A DNA stretch of 17,469 nt from Promethearchaeota archaeon (GCA_016839425.1 JAEOUI010000020.1:1-17469), one strand, 5' to 3'. Positions 1 to 7,087 are shown, counted from the first letter of the stretch. The notes: generated by a model not told the origin, from the sequence alone. Translations and numbers: made by a program.

Positions 1-1092
1 GTAAGGAAAGGCTTCCATACAAAATAGCCCAATCTTGTATTTAATATTCTTATATAGATCAATATTACATGGGAATAATCTTCCTTTTTCCAATGCCTCC
101 ATCATGCAAGGTACTCCTACGAGAGCTATATTATCATATTTTCTACATGAAGAAAGTATCGTTAGAGATGGGGAGTTTGCGTATTTTGTTCCTGCAGTAT
201 TATAAAGGCTTTCTAGATTCTCAACAATAAATGGTTCGGGTTTCCATAAATCTTTTGAATGTTGCACTGCCACAATAGCATCAACAATATTTTGGGTCAA
301 TAGATATTCAAGAATGGAAGTTACAACTCCTCCATCTTGCCTTATTGTTTTTATTTTTTCATTCGTGGATGAAGCAGTATACATATTCACATATGCGCCT
401 ACTTTATCTGACCACTTTAACGATTTGTCATTTTTTTTTATAGTTTCATAAGCATGATTAATACTAAAAGAGCGAGGACAAACTGAATAACAAAGTCCAC
501 ATTTCAAGCATGTATCGTTATTAAATTCTAATAAATCTGCTGTAATTTGTATTGCATTTACTGGGCAGATTGAATCGCACATTCCACAATGACAACAAGC
601 TTCAGCTTCAAAAACGATTGTTATTGGTTCGAAAAAGTTTTCAATGAATTTATTTGAAAGTTGTTTTAAATAGAATCTATAAAAATAACTCCTTTCTTCT
701 ATTTCTTTAGTTTCCCCTTTTATTGTTTTTTTTATGTTTTTAATATCTACATCTATTTCTTCTTCGATGTATCCTTGTTCTTTTAAGTAAATGACATCTC
801 TAATTACATTTTCTGGAGGCAGTTCTCTTATTAGTTTTACGATTTCTTTTAAAAGTAAGGGTTCTCTTCCATTGAGTCTATTGAGTAATATCTTTCTTTC
901 AGTTTCTGCGTCAATCATTGAATCTAAAATTTCGTAAAAATCATATTCGGTATATTTAAAACTATTTAAGATATCTTCTTTCGCCTCGAAAAAAGACCTA
1001 ATTTGATAATTACTCATTGCTTGATAAGTTGCCTTCATTAAATCAAGTTGAGGGAACTTATGAAAAAATAAATCTTTGGTTTTTTGAACCAT
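1..1092 (-). CDS. FrhB/FdhB-like iron-sulfur flavoprotein, partial (C-terminus off the left edge)
   Basis: The first 364 residues of the protein are visible, in one open frame from ATG (1090-1092) to the window edge. Residues about 75-112 look like a small helical, winged-helix-like segment. Two classical 4Fe-4S motifs follow: C166/C169/C172/C176 and C195/C198/C201/C205. After them comes the FrhB N-terminal-type region (GAYVNMYTA, then IRQDGGVVTSILEYLL, and a GVPC loop at C329). In the FrhB/FpoF/FqoF/FdhB family, this architecture carries FAD and exchanges electrons with coenzyme F420 or a similar partner. It is the third gene after hdrA and mvhD, 88 nt downstream of mvhD, so it is probably the F420-side (or other electron donor/acceptor) subunit of that complex. 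F420 specificity cannot be decided from the visible part. No in-frame TGA occurs in the visible part, so its cysteines are ordinary. Confidence 0.85.
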   Translation of the reverse strand, partial: MVQKTKDLFFHKFPQLDLMKATYQAMSNYQIRSFFEAKEDILNSFKYTEYDFYEILDSMIDAETERKILLNRLNGREPLLLKEIVKLIRELPPENVIRDVIYLKEQGYIEEEIDVDIKNIKKTIKGETKEIEERSYFYRFYLKQLSNKFIENFFEPITIVFEAEACCHCGMCDSICPVNAIQITADLLEFNNDTCLKCGLCYSVCPRSFSINHAYETIKKNDKSLKWSDKVGAYVNMYTASSTNEKIKTIRQDGGVVTSILEYLLTQNIVDAIVAVQHSKDLWKPEPFIVENLESLYNTAGTKYANSPSLTILSSCRKYDNIALVGVPCMMEALEKGRLFPCNIDLYKNIKYKIGLFCMEAFPY

Positions 1093-1128
1093 TTTAACAA
1101 TTCTCTTGATTTAATATTTAATATTTCT

Positions 1129-1195
1129 CCCCTACCATTGCATGGCTCGTTGTCTCGCAACTAATATTTTTTTACGAGATTCATTCGATTGGGGG
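1129..1195 (-). promoter_or_regulatory. Candidate SECIS or structured 3' region after mvhD
   Basis: Directly after the mvhD stop, the transcript can form a perfect 8-bp stem (TCTCGTAA with TTGCGAGA, one G-U pair; 1172-1179 with 1153-1160) closed by an 11-nt A-rich loop. A small CCAT/ATGG hairpin follows (1135-1145). A CCCC/GGGG pairing (1191-1194 with 1129-1132) could close the whole domain. Archaeal SECIS elements usually lie in 3' untranslated regions, so this is one of two places where one is expected. I did not find a convincing canonical SECIS core here: no clear GAA/A internal loop of the Methanococcus type, and no tandem G-A quartet. It may simply be an inter-gene hairpin. Folding was by eye. 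Confidence 0.3.
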
Positions 1196-1645
1196 TGTTA
1201 TTAGTTTTTTTATTTTTTCTGTTTTGGGATTAATTTGCCGTATTTTCAAAGGGTTTAATCCTAATTTTTTTATTTTTTCCATTGTGTCTTCGATACTTTT
1301 AACTAATTTTTCTGATTCAGCACCGCTCAACCAATACATGTTAATTCTTTGAGATCCAAATCCCCTTTTTTCAAGAATTCTATTGGCTAAATCAACATGT
1401 TTTGAAGCTTTAAAGTTTCCTATTTTAAATTGACACTCGTTCCGTCGTCAACCAACAATCATTATTCCATCAGCTCCTTTTGTTATTGCGAATAGAATAT
1501 GTCTTATATCAATCCTGCCCGTACATCTTAATTTAATAATCTTTACGGATGGAGTATATTTCAATCGTGAAACTCCAGCTAAATCAGCCGCACTATACCC
1601 TCATTTTAAGCATGCAAATAATATAATTTCGTAATTCAAAGTCAT
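1181..1645 (-). CDS. mvhD: MvhD/VhuD-type hydrogenase delta subunit, selenoprotein with two Sec
   Basis: The 154-residue product needs two in-frame TGA codons read as selenocysteine: U15 (1601-1603) and U66 (1448-1450). The fold is unmistakable MvhD (FlpD family): an N-terminal C12-x2-U15 site where relatives have CxxC, then SAADLAGVSRLKY, RCTGRID (C41), and GADGIMIVGU66 leading to C71, QFKIGNFKA. U66 occupies the first Cys of the family's GCHPGDC-like motif. MvhD carries a [2Fe-2S] cluster and passes electrons from a hydrogenase or dehydrogenase into HdrA. The gene starts 22 nt after hdrA and is followed by the FrhB-like gene, so the three are probably co-transcribed. The start is ATG 1643-1645, with GAGG about 10 nt upstream; an in-frame ATG at 1652-1654 is the alternative. 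The terminal TGA is taken as the real stop; if it were also recoded, TAA follows three codons later. The function is clear; the recoding is inferred. Confidence 0.9.
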
Positions 1646-1667
1646 TGTAATCATTCCTCTTTTATGG

Positions 1668-3608
1668 CTATGATTCAAGGATCGCCTCTATTTCTCTAAA
1701 TAATTGATGATCTCGATAATAACGAATGTCTATTGCCATTGTGGGACAACTACTAGCGCAAATTCCACAGCCATCACAATTAATTTCATCCACGGTAGCA
1801 GTTTTATTTTCTAATACTTTAATTGCATTTTTTGAGCATTCTTTCTCACACCTTTTGCACGAAATACAAAGATCTTTTTTTACAACTGCGGTTATGAGTT
1901 CAATATCAATTTCACCCTTAGACATTATTTCTAACATTTTACTAGCAGCTGCTCGAGCTTGAGATACGGAATATGAAATATTTTTTGGTCCTTGGGCAAA
2001 TCCTGCTATGAAAATACCTTTAGATTTTGTTTCTTGAGGCATCAATCCAAAATGAGCCTCGGTTAGAAAACCATGTTTATCCAAATCCAAGTTAAGAACT
2101 CCTGCAATTTGTTCTGTTCCTCTTGAGGGTAATATTGCTGTAGAAAGTACGATAATGTCTGCATTAATTCTAATAATCTCGTCTGTAAGAGACGAATATA
2201 CCCTTACCATTAGATTTTTTGTTTCGGGGATTTCACGAATTTCTCCTACTTTACCTCTAATCATCTTAATACCGTATTCCCTTGCTTTTTGGTAATATTC
2301 TTCAAAACCCTTCTCGTTTGCTCTAATATCGATATAGCAAATCGTTATGTTAGCTTGGGGGAGCTCTTCTTTTAGTAATTTAGCGTTTTTTAAAGCTATC
2401 ATACAACAAACTCCACTACAATAACTCCTTTCTATATCCCTGCTACCAACACATTGTACGAACAAGATCTCTTTTATATCGTTATTATCTGAAATTCTCC
2501 GAAAATGCCCCTCAACAGGTCCATTCGGGGCCAAAATCCTTTCTAATTGGGATTCGTTTATTACATTTTGATAAGTGCCATATCCATATTCGTTGGGTTC
2601 GTAAATATCCCATCCAGTAGCAACTAAAATTGTTCCAACTTTAAATTTAACCTCTTTTGGGATCTGACTAAAATCTATAGCATCCAATTCGCACTCATCA
2701 ACACATGAAAATCATTCAACGCAAGAATCTCTATAGATATCATAAATAAACGGTACGGCTTGTCCAAATGCTATATCAATTGTCTTTCTAAATCCTAAAT
2801 TCTCATGGAAATAATTGGGTATATATATCGGACATGTTTCTGCACAAGCACCACATCCATTACATTTTTCGGAAATTATATATCTTGGTTGCATCTCAAC
2901 CGTTACATCAAAATTTCCAACATTTCCTTCGACTTTTTTTACTTCACTATAACTTAAAAGTTCAATGTTATCGTGTCGATTAATTTCTAACATTTTAGGA
3001 CCACATATTCAAATGGAGCAGTCATCAGTAGGAAATGTTCTATCCAGCTGGGCCATTCTACCACCTATAGTTGATTTTTTTTCTACTAAATAGACTTTAA
3101 TTCCTTGATTTGCTAGATCAAGAGCAGCATTCATTCCCGATATTCCTGCTCCTACAATTAAACTAGTCTTTTCTACAGGAACCTTAATTACGGGTATATC
3201 TTCTAATACTTTAGCCCTTTCAATACCACTTTTTATTAATACCTTAGCCTTTTCAGTTGCTTCTTTTGCATCCTCAGTACACCAACTACAATGCTCTCGA
3301 ACATTTACCATTTGAAAGTAATATGGACTTAGTTCTGTTTTTGCTAATGTATCTCTATATATTGGTTCGTGCGTTCGAGGTGTTCAAGCACTTGCTACAA
3401 TACGATTTAGGTCTTTTTCTTTAATATCATTAATTATTTCTTTTTGAGCTGCTTCAGTTCATAAAAAAGCGTTCATTTTAGAAATTATGACATTATTATC
3501 AATATTTTTTGTAAATTCTACTAACTCTGCGCAATCCACTTTACTTCGAATGTTAATTCCTCATTGACAAGCATAGTATCCAATCCTATGATTATTTATA
3601 TCTCCCAT
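1668..3608 (-). CDS. hdrA: HdrA, flavin-containing heterodisulfide reductase subunit, selenoprotein with five Sec
   Basis: This is one continuous reading frame of 646 residues, close to the usual HdrA length, interrupted only by five TGA codons: U16 (3561-3563), U50 (3459-3461), U75 (3384-3386), U200 (3009-3011) and U299 (2712-2714). Each sits at a family cysteine: YACQ-U-GINI, AFL-U-TEAAQ, ASA-U-TPRTHEP, DDCSI-U, and a ferredoxin motif C296-x2-U299-x2-C302-x3-C306. Other landmarks are NVREHCSW, the FAD-binding GAGISG (153-158), GGRMAQLDRTFPTDDC, a 4Fe-4S motif at C249/252/255/259, and two C-terminal 4Fe-4S motifs (C581/584/587/591 and C611/614/617/621). HdrA is the cytoplasmic flavin-based electron-bifurcating hub that receives electrons via MvhD. 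The start is ATG 3606-3608 after a GAGGTGGTG Shine-Dalgarno-like stretch; an in-frame GTG four codons upstream is possible. No frameshift is needed, and all interruptions are TGA, which argues against a pseudogene. Confidence 0.92.
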
Positions 3609-3648
3609 TGAATTTTTCACACCACCTCATATTTCATTGTTCGTAAAA

Positions 3649-3701
3649 ATGATCGTTACCGATCATAATGACTTGTCTTTGTGATCGGCATCGGAAGTCA
3701 T
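3649..3701 (-). promoter_or_regulatory. Structured hdrA leader with mutually exclusive pairings
   Basis: On the transcript strand three perfect 7-bp inverted repeats overlap. P1 is ATGACTT (3695-3701) with AAGTCAT (3668-3674). P2 is ATGATCG (3660-3666) with CGATCAT (3649-3655), capped by GUAA, a GNRA-type tetraloop. P3 is CCGATCA (3682-3688) with TGATCGG (3659-3665). P1 and P2 can coexist as neighbouring hairpins, but P3 excludes both. This is the layout of a conformational switch, a 5' SECIS, or overlapping operators. In a further register, 5' UGA (3698-3700) faces 3' GAU (3652-3654), which would give tandem G-A pairs like those in eukaryote-like SECIS cores. That register has a long, poorly paired apex. 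The P2 repeat also matches an operator-like palindrome at 7143-7160. Confidence 0.45.
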
Positions 3702-3738
3702 GCACGATATTCTTACTAATTATATATATTCACGCCAG

Positions 3739-3756
3739 TATTTATATATGTTTTCC
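3739..3756 (-). promoter_or_regulatory. Probable hdrA operon promoter (BRE + TATA box)
   Basis: On the minus strand GGAAAA (3751-3756) precedes CATATATAAATA (3739-3750), a good archaeal BRE/TATA arrangement. Transcription would begin about 25 nt downstream, near 3718, leaving a leader of about 110 nt before hdrA. A second AT-rich TATA-like stretch (about 3719-3731) would give a start near 3698-3700. The rest of the 168-nt gap between the SDR gene and hdrA holds the leader repeats and the ribosome binding site (about 3620-3630). Confidence 0.55.
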
Positions 3757-3776
3757 GTCAATGAAATAATTTTCTT

Positions 3777-5327
3777 TTAATTAATAATATCTAAATAGTA
3801 ATTTGGTGAATAATAATTATTTTCTTTAATTCCATGATTAGAATACCATACTTGAGCCAAAAAAGGATTAAACTTAGCTTGTTTGTCATAATTCCATGGG
3901 GGTGGTAAACATTTAGGACACCAATGACCTGCCTTAAGAACAGTATAAGGTTTAGCAATAAACTCGTGATTAAATGCACATCGCCATGTAATATTAGAGT
4001 ACATGTCTCTATTCCATTCTTTAGAAATGCATTTGCCCCCTCTAAATAAAGCCGCGCTCTGTAAATCATCTATATTTAATTTTTTTTTTGATTCGTTGTA
4101 TCCATGATCTAACCTTATCCAACAATGTTCGAGATTTATTTTTGGAGGATTATTTTTCCAGATAGGAATAGAATTATATGTATCCTTATCCTTGAAAAAT
4201 GCCGTTATTCTTGCGAGTTTATCATAACGGATCCAAAATAACGGGCCAGTTTTCTGCAATGCTAACGATTTAAGCCTTTTATATGTAAAATAATTAATAA
4301 TTCGTTTCATTTTTTTTGAATTTTTTGTTAAGCTTGATATCATTTTAAGATAATTTGGACGATTTTTTTTTAAAGACTGATAAAAATCTTCCATTGAATC
4401 CCCCCAATTTTGAATATAATTGTTTAAAATATAGCTATCTTCAAAATATTGCATATGGAAATTCCTCAGAGCGAACCAATTTCGCTCAGTTACTTCTTCA
4501 ATACTACCCAGACCACAAATATTCATACAATTATTGAAAAACTCGTAATATGTAGTACGACATTTTGGACCTCCTGCCATATTATATACTTTTCTCCAAA
4601 AGTTAGAATTATCAGGGACATCTAAACAATTTATTAATCCCCTCCCTGCATCTCGAGCTGTATTATTTTCCATAAATGTATATATTGGTTGGTGGAATAG
4701 AATAGGATCTAATAACGATGTAATATTTGGAATCATTATAAAAGTCTGTCGTAAGGAAACCCAATGTTTTATATTTGATTCCAATACTGCCTTTTCTCCC
4801 ATAATCTTAGTTACGGCATAATAATCGAAGACACTTGGGATTATTGGATCTCCCACTCTTCCCATATGAATCCTTCCAAGTCGATCTCCTGTTTGAGCAA
4901 CTGAGCCCGTATAAATAAGCCTAATATGATCTTTACCATTAGGTTGCGATTCAATTGCTTTTATAAGATTAATTATTGCGTCCGTGTTCACTCTCTTAGC
5001 TAATTCCGGAGTACAATCGGCCTTAGGAGAGATAAGGGCCATTGTACTTAAGCACCAATCGATACCGTTGCAGGCATCGTAAAGATCTTCGATATTCAAT
5101 GCATGACCCCATATTATTTTCAGACCATCACCTTCTACTATTCCTTTTCCCTTAATTGGTTTGATACCTGCTTTTTTTTCATAAGAAGCAAACAGCTTTT
5201 TTTCCTTTTTTTCTGGTAATAAGAGTAAAACTATATCGTATTTTTTTCTTTTTTTCCATAAATTTTTAAATGCTTCGTATCCCATCGATCCACTAGCCCC
5301 AAGTAGAAGGACCTTTTCTTTAATCAT
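3777..5327 (-). CDS. Extended-SDR NAD(P)-dependent epimerase/dehydratase-like protein with C-terminal zinc-ribbon-like segment
   Basis: The 516-residue protein starts at ATG 5325-5327. The N-terminal part is an extended short-chain dehydrogenase/reductase. It has the dinucleotide loop GASGSMG (residues 10-16), a strand ending in YTGSVAQTGD with the expected catalytic Ser/Thr region (S142), and the YxxxK pair Y170-K174 (YYAVTK). This fold binds NAD(P) and typically acts on nucleotide sugars or related substrates; the actual substrate cannot be told. Beyond about residue 330 lies an extra segment of about 185 residues. It ends in a zinc-binding pattern, C450-x3-H454-x15-C470-x2-C473, in the context WRC...NHEF...GHWCPKC, reminiscent of DUF4379-like zinc ribbons. 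That fusion is unusual for an SDR. The gene lies upstream of hdrA on the same strand, but a 168-nt gap with its own promoter suggests separate transcription. Confidence 0.8.
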   Translation of the reverse strand: MIKEKVLLLGASGSMGYEAFKNLWKKRKKYDIVLLLLPEKKEKKLFASYEKKAGIKPIKGKGIVEGDGLKIIWGHALNIEDLYDACNGIDWCLSTMALISPKADCTPELAKRVNTDAIINLIKAIESQPNGKDHIRLIYTGSVAQTGDRLGRIHMGRVGDPIIPSVFDYYAVTKIMGEKAVLESNIKHWVSLRQTFIMIPNITSLLDPILFHQPIYTFMENNTARDAGRGLINCLDVPDNSNFWRKVYNMAGGPKCRTTYYEFFNNCMNICGLGSIEEVTERNWFALRNFHMQYFEDSYILNNYIQNWGDSMEDFYQSLKKNRPNYLKMISSLTKNSKKMKRIINYFTYKRLKSLALQKTGPLFWIRYDKLARITAFFKDKDTYNSIPIWKNNPPKINLEHCWIRLDHGYNESKKKLNIDDLQSAALFRGGKCISKEWNRDMYSNITWRCAFNHEFIAKPYTVLKAGHWCPKCLPPPWNYDKQAKFNPFLAQVWYSNHGIKENNYYSPNYYLDIIN

Positions 5328-5360
5328 ATTCTAGCCTTTATTCTTTTAATTTTAAGAACT

Positions 5361-5378
5361 TATTTATAAAATACTTTC
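5361..5378 (-). promoter_or_regulatory. Probable promoter of the SDR gene
   Basis: On the minus strand GAAAGTAT (5371-5378) is followed by TTTATAAATA (5361-5370), a BRE/TATA-like pair. The predicted start, about 25 nt downstream (around 5340), leaves only a short leader before ATG 5327. No strong Shine-Dalgarno sequence is seen. Confidence 0.5.
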
Positions 5379-5458
5379 TATTTTTCCTATATTTCGGAAT
5401 TATACACCTAATATTTACAAAATAACAACTGTATTTAAGTATATGCCCCTTGGGGCTT

Positions 5459-5505
5459 GTAAAGTGCGGTCTGGGCATTGATTGAATCCATAGACCGTTC
5501 TTTAC
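5459..5505 (+). ncRNA. Candidate structured RNA (long two-part hairpin) in the divergent intergenic region
   Basis: GTAAAG (5459-5464) pairs with CTTTAC (5500-5505), and CGGTCT (5467-5472) pairs with AGACCG (5492-5497). Together they give 12 perfect base pairs with a symmetric TG/TT internal loop and a 19-nt terminal loop. The element is visibly richer in G+C than the surrounding intergenic DNA. A TATA-like sequence at 5431-5441 (GTATTTAAGTA) would place a plus-strand start almost exactly at its first base. A small GCCC-CTTG-GGGC hairpin lies just before it (5445-5456). It could be a small RNA, a long 5' leader of the winged-helix gene at 5606, a leader of the minus-strand SDR gene if read on the other strand, or a DNA operator. 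It does not fold as a tRNA that I can recognise. The strand is a guess from the TATA position. Confidence 0.35.
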
Positions 5506-5532
5506 GATAAAGCTTGTCTTTTCGAGATTTTG

Positions 5533-5580
5533 GGAATATTAATTCTTTTTCCTAATTTCCGAATATTCCGTAATAAATTT
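5533..5580 (+). promoter_or_regulatory. Promoter and paired operator-like sites of the winged-helix gene
   Basis: GGAATATT (5533-5540) and AATATTCC (5562-5569) form a perfect 8-bp inverted repeat with a 21-bp spacer. Directly after it is the AT-rich TATA-like stretch TAATAAATTT (5571-5580). This TATA lies about 30 nt before ATG 5606 and no Shine-Dalgarno is present, which fits a leaderless mRNA. Sites touching the TATA/BRE region are typical of repressor binding; autoregulation by the gene product is a guess. Confidence 0.4.
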
Positions 5581-5605
5581 AATTTCAATAAGATATTTGC
5601 ATAAT

Positions 5606-6466
5606 ATGAACGATGAGTTAGGTTTGACTGACATCTTTAATTCTTTTTCAAATCCTATTGCTATGAAAATTCTTCACATACATTCGGAATCAAATGAGGG
5701 ATTTAATTTATCAGATACCGCTAATTTAATAGGAGAAAAGATTTCCACGGTAAAAGATCATCTTAAGAAATTATTGACAAGGAACCTTTTATATAAAATA
5801 GGTAACAAATATTTCCTTTCAAATTTTGGGAGTTTTATATATGATTCATTAATTGAGATAGAAATATTATCTAAAGCAATGAATATTTTTGGGAAAATTC
5901 CTTCAAGATTAATCCCTTCAAAATACTTGCGTAAATTATTACCTTTCTTGAAAAATTCTAATATTTCATCAAACCAATGGGAGTTCATGACTATATCTAA
6001 TAAACTTCTCAATCAGATTAAATCTGAGCGTGGAAAAATAAAAATTGAACTTAAAGTATTAGGTTGGAACAGTCTTGCCTTAGGTAGAGAAATCATTAAA
6101 AATCTTTTTGATGATATTTCTCTTGATAATATGACTGTAAGAAAATTACTTGCTGATCTCAATCTAAAACTAATTTCAGACAAATCAATATTTCAAGATC
6201 TCAAAACTCTAAAAGAAAATGAATTATTAAAATTACTTAAAATTCCCGGTATAAAAGAAAGATTCCAAGTTTGGGACGGAGATGATAGTTTTAGTTTTAC
6301 AATTATGCATTACAATAATGTAATTCATTTTTTTTTAAATGAAAAGGATAACACGGGATTAGGACCATATTTTATTATAGAAGATGAACCAAGAGCAATT
6401 AAAATATTTAACAAGATTTTTAACTATTATTCTCGTTCTTCCAAACCGCTTTCTTTTTATTTATAA
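5606..6466 (+). CDS. Winged-helix transcriptional regulator, FilR1/ArsR-like architecture
   Basis: The 286-residue product counts from ATG 5606. An in-frame TTG at 5597 is possible, but the TATA position favours the ATG as a leaderless start. The N-terminal 85 or so residues are an ArsR-like winged helix: SFSNPIAMKILHIHSE, then LSDTANLIGEKISTVKDHLKKLLTRNLL (recognition helix), then a short wing, KIGNKYFLSNFG. The C-terminal half (EFMTISNKLLNQIKSERGKIKIELKVLGW ... VWDGDDSFSFTIMHYNNVIHFFLNEKDNTGLGPYFIIED) resembles the sensing domain of archaeal FilR1/DUF1724-type regulators in layout. It is probably a cytoplasmic regulator responding to an unknown ligand. It is transcribed away from the SDR gene and converges on the small gene at 6548-6922. 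Confidence 0.75.
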   Translation: MNDELGLTDIFNSFSNPIAMKILHIHSESNEGFNLSDTANLIGEKISTVKDHLKKLLTRNLLYKIGNKYFLSNFGSFIYDSLIEIEILSKAMNIFGKIPSRLIPSKYLRKLLPFLKNSNISSNQWEFMTISNKLLNQIKSERGKIKIELKVLGWNSLALGREIIKNLFDDISLDNMTVRKLLADLNLKLISDKSIFQDLKTLKENELLKLLKIPGIKERFQVWDGDDSFSFTIMHYNNVIHFFLNEKDNTGLGPYFIIEDEPRAIKIFNKIFNYYSRSSKPLSFYL

Positions 6467-6547
6467 AATATTTTCTTTTAGTTCTGTTTTTAATTCTGAA
6501 TCTACGAATTACATCCATTGGAGTTTAATCTTTAATTACGGTGTTTT

Positions 6548-6922
6548 TCATATGATTTGAGCTATTTCGGAAGTTTGGCTTAAGGCCTTCTTTAAACTTC
6601 TAATGATATAAGGGGTTAAAAGTTTCTTATATTTTTTTATCGATTTATTTTTTGCGTCCATTTCCACCGTTAAACTATTATCAATGAGTTTAAAGGAAAT
6701 TTGAATTCTTTCATTATTATTTGTCAAAAAATATGTTGAGTTCTCTTCTCTTGGACCAATTTCGGCGATAGTTATATCTTGATCGTTAATTTGGTTCATA
6801 TAGGGCATAAATATTCTTGTCTGCTCTAGATATTCGATAAAATTTCCAAATAGTTTCTCCACATTACTTGAAATAATTTTCGTTCTATATACAATAAAAG
6901 CTTTCTCTTTTTGTGCTAACAA
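6548..6922 (-). CDS. Small protein of unknown function, 124 residues
   Basis: I do not recognise a family. The protein appears soluble and alternating alpha/beta: FIVYRTKIIS (strand), VEKLFGNFIEYLEQTRI (helix), several strands (TIAEIGP, STYFLTNN, RIQISFKLIDNSLTVEMDA), and a long basic C-terminal helix (YKKLLTPYIIRSLKKALSQ). The strand-helix-strands-long helix order is loosely reminiscent of a START/SRPBCC helix-grip fold, but no signature supports that. The only good start for the full length is TTG (6920-6922); the frame is closed by a TGA a few codons upstream. A TATA-like TATAAAATT overlaps this start, so the true start might lie further inside (ATG at about 6809-6811). It ends in TGA and converges with the winged-helix gene. 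Confidence 0.5.
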   Translation of the reverse strand: MLAQKEKAFIVYRTKIISSNVEKLFGNFIEYLEQTRIFMPYMNQINDQDITIAEIGPREENSTYFLTNNNERIQISFKLIDNSLTVEMDAKNKSIKKYKKLLTPYIIRSLKKALSQTSEIAQII

Positions 6923-7087
6923 TTTTATATTTCAAACTTTTAAATTATAAATATTTTAAATTATATACAATATTTTTTAGGTATTATTTAAAACAATCTG
7001 GAATGTTTCTGAAGGAATAATTTTTAAAAAAAATATTACTCACTTAATTATACAAATTGATAATTCTAAGACCCATTAATCACCGAT

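Noticed and set aside
1726..1962. Plus-strand ORF inside hdrA
   Set aside because: It is antisense to the ferredoxin-rich C-terminus of HdrA and has no domain or ribosome binding site.
1668..3608. hdrA as a pseudogene or frameshifted gene
   Set aside because: All pieces are in the same frame, every interruption is TGA (never TAA or TAG), each sits at a conserved Cys position, and the remaining sequence is fully conserved.
1181..3608. TGA reassigned to tryptophan (alternative genetic code)
   Set aside because: The TGA positions correspond to metal-binding or redox cysteines, not Trp, and TGA ends other genes in the window (10238-10240, 6548-6550).
3791..4069. Separate small gene overlapping the SDR gene
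   Set aside because: It is an out-of-frame shadow of the zinc-ribbon-encoding end; only the long frame shows conserved motifs.
5445..5505. tRNA (including tRNA-Sec) in the GC-richer intergenic element
   Set aside because: The paired arms do not make a cloverleaf, there is no acceptor/T-arm pairing, and no plausible anticodon stem.
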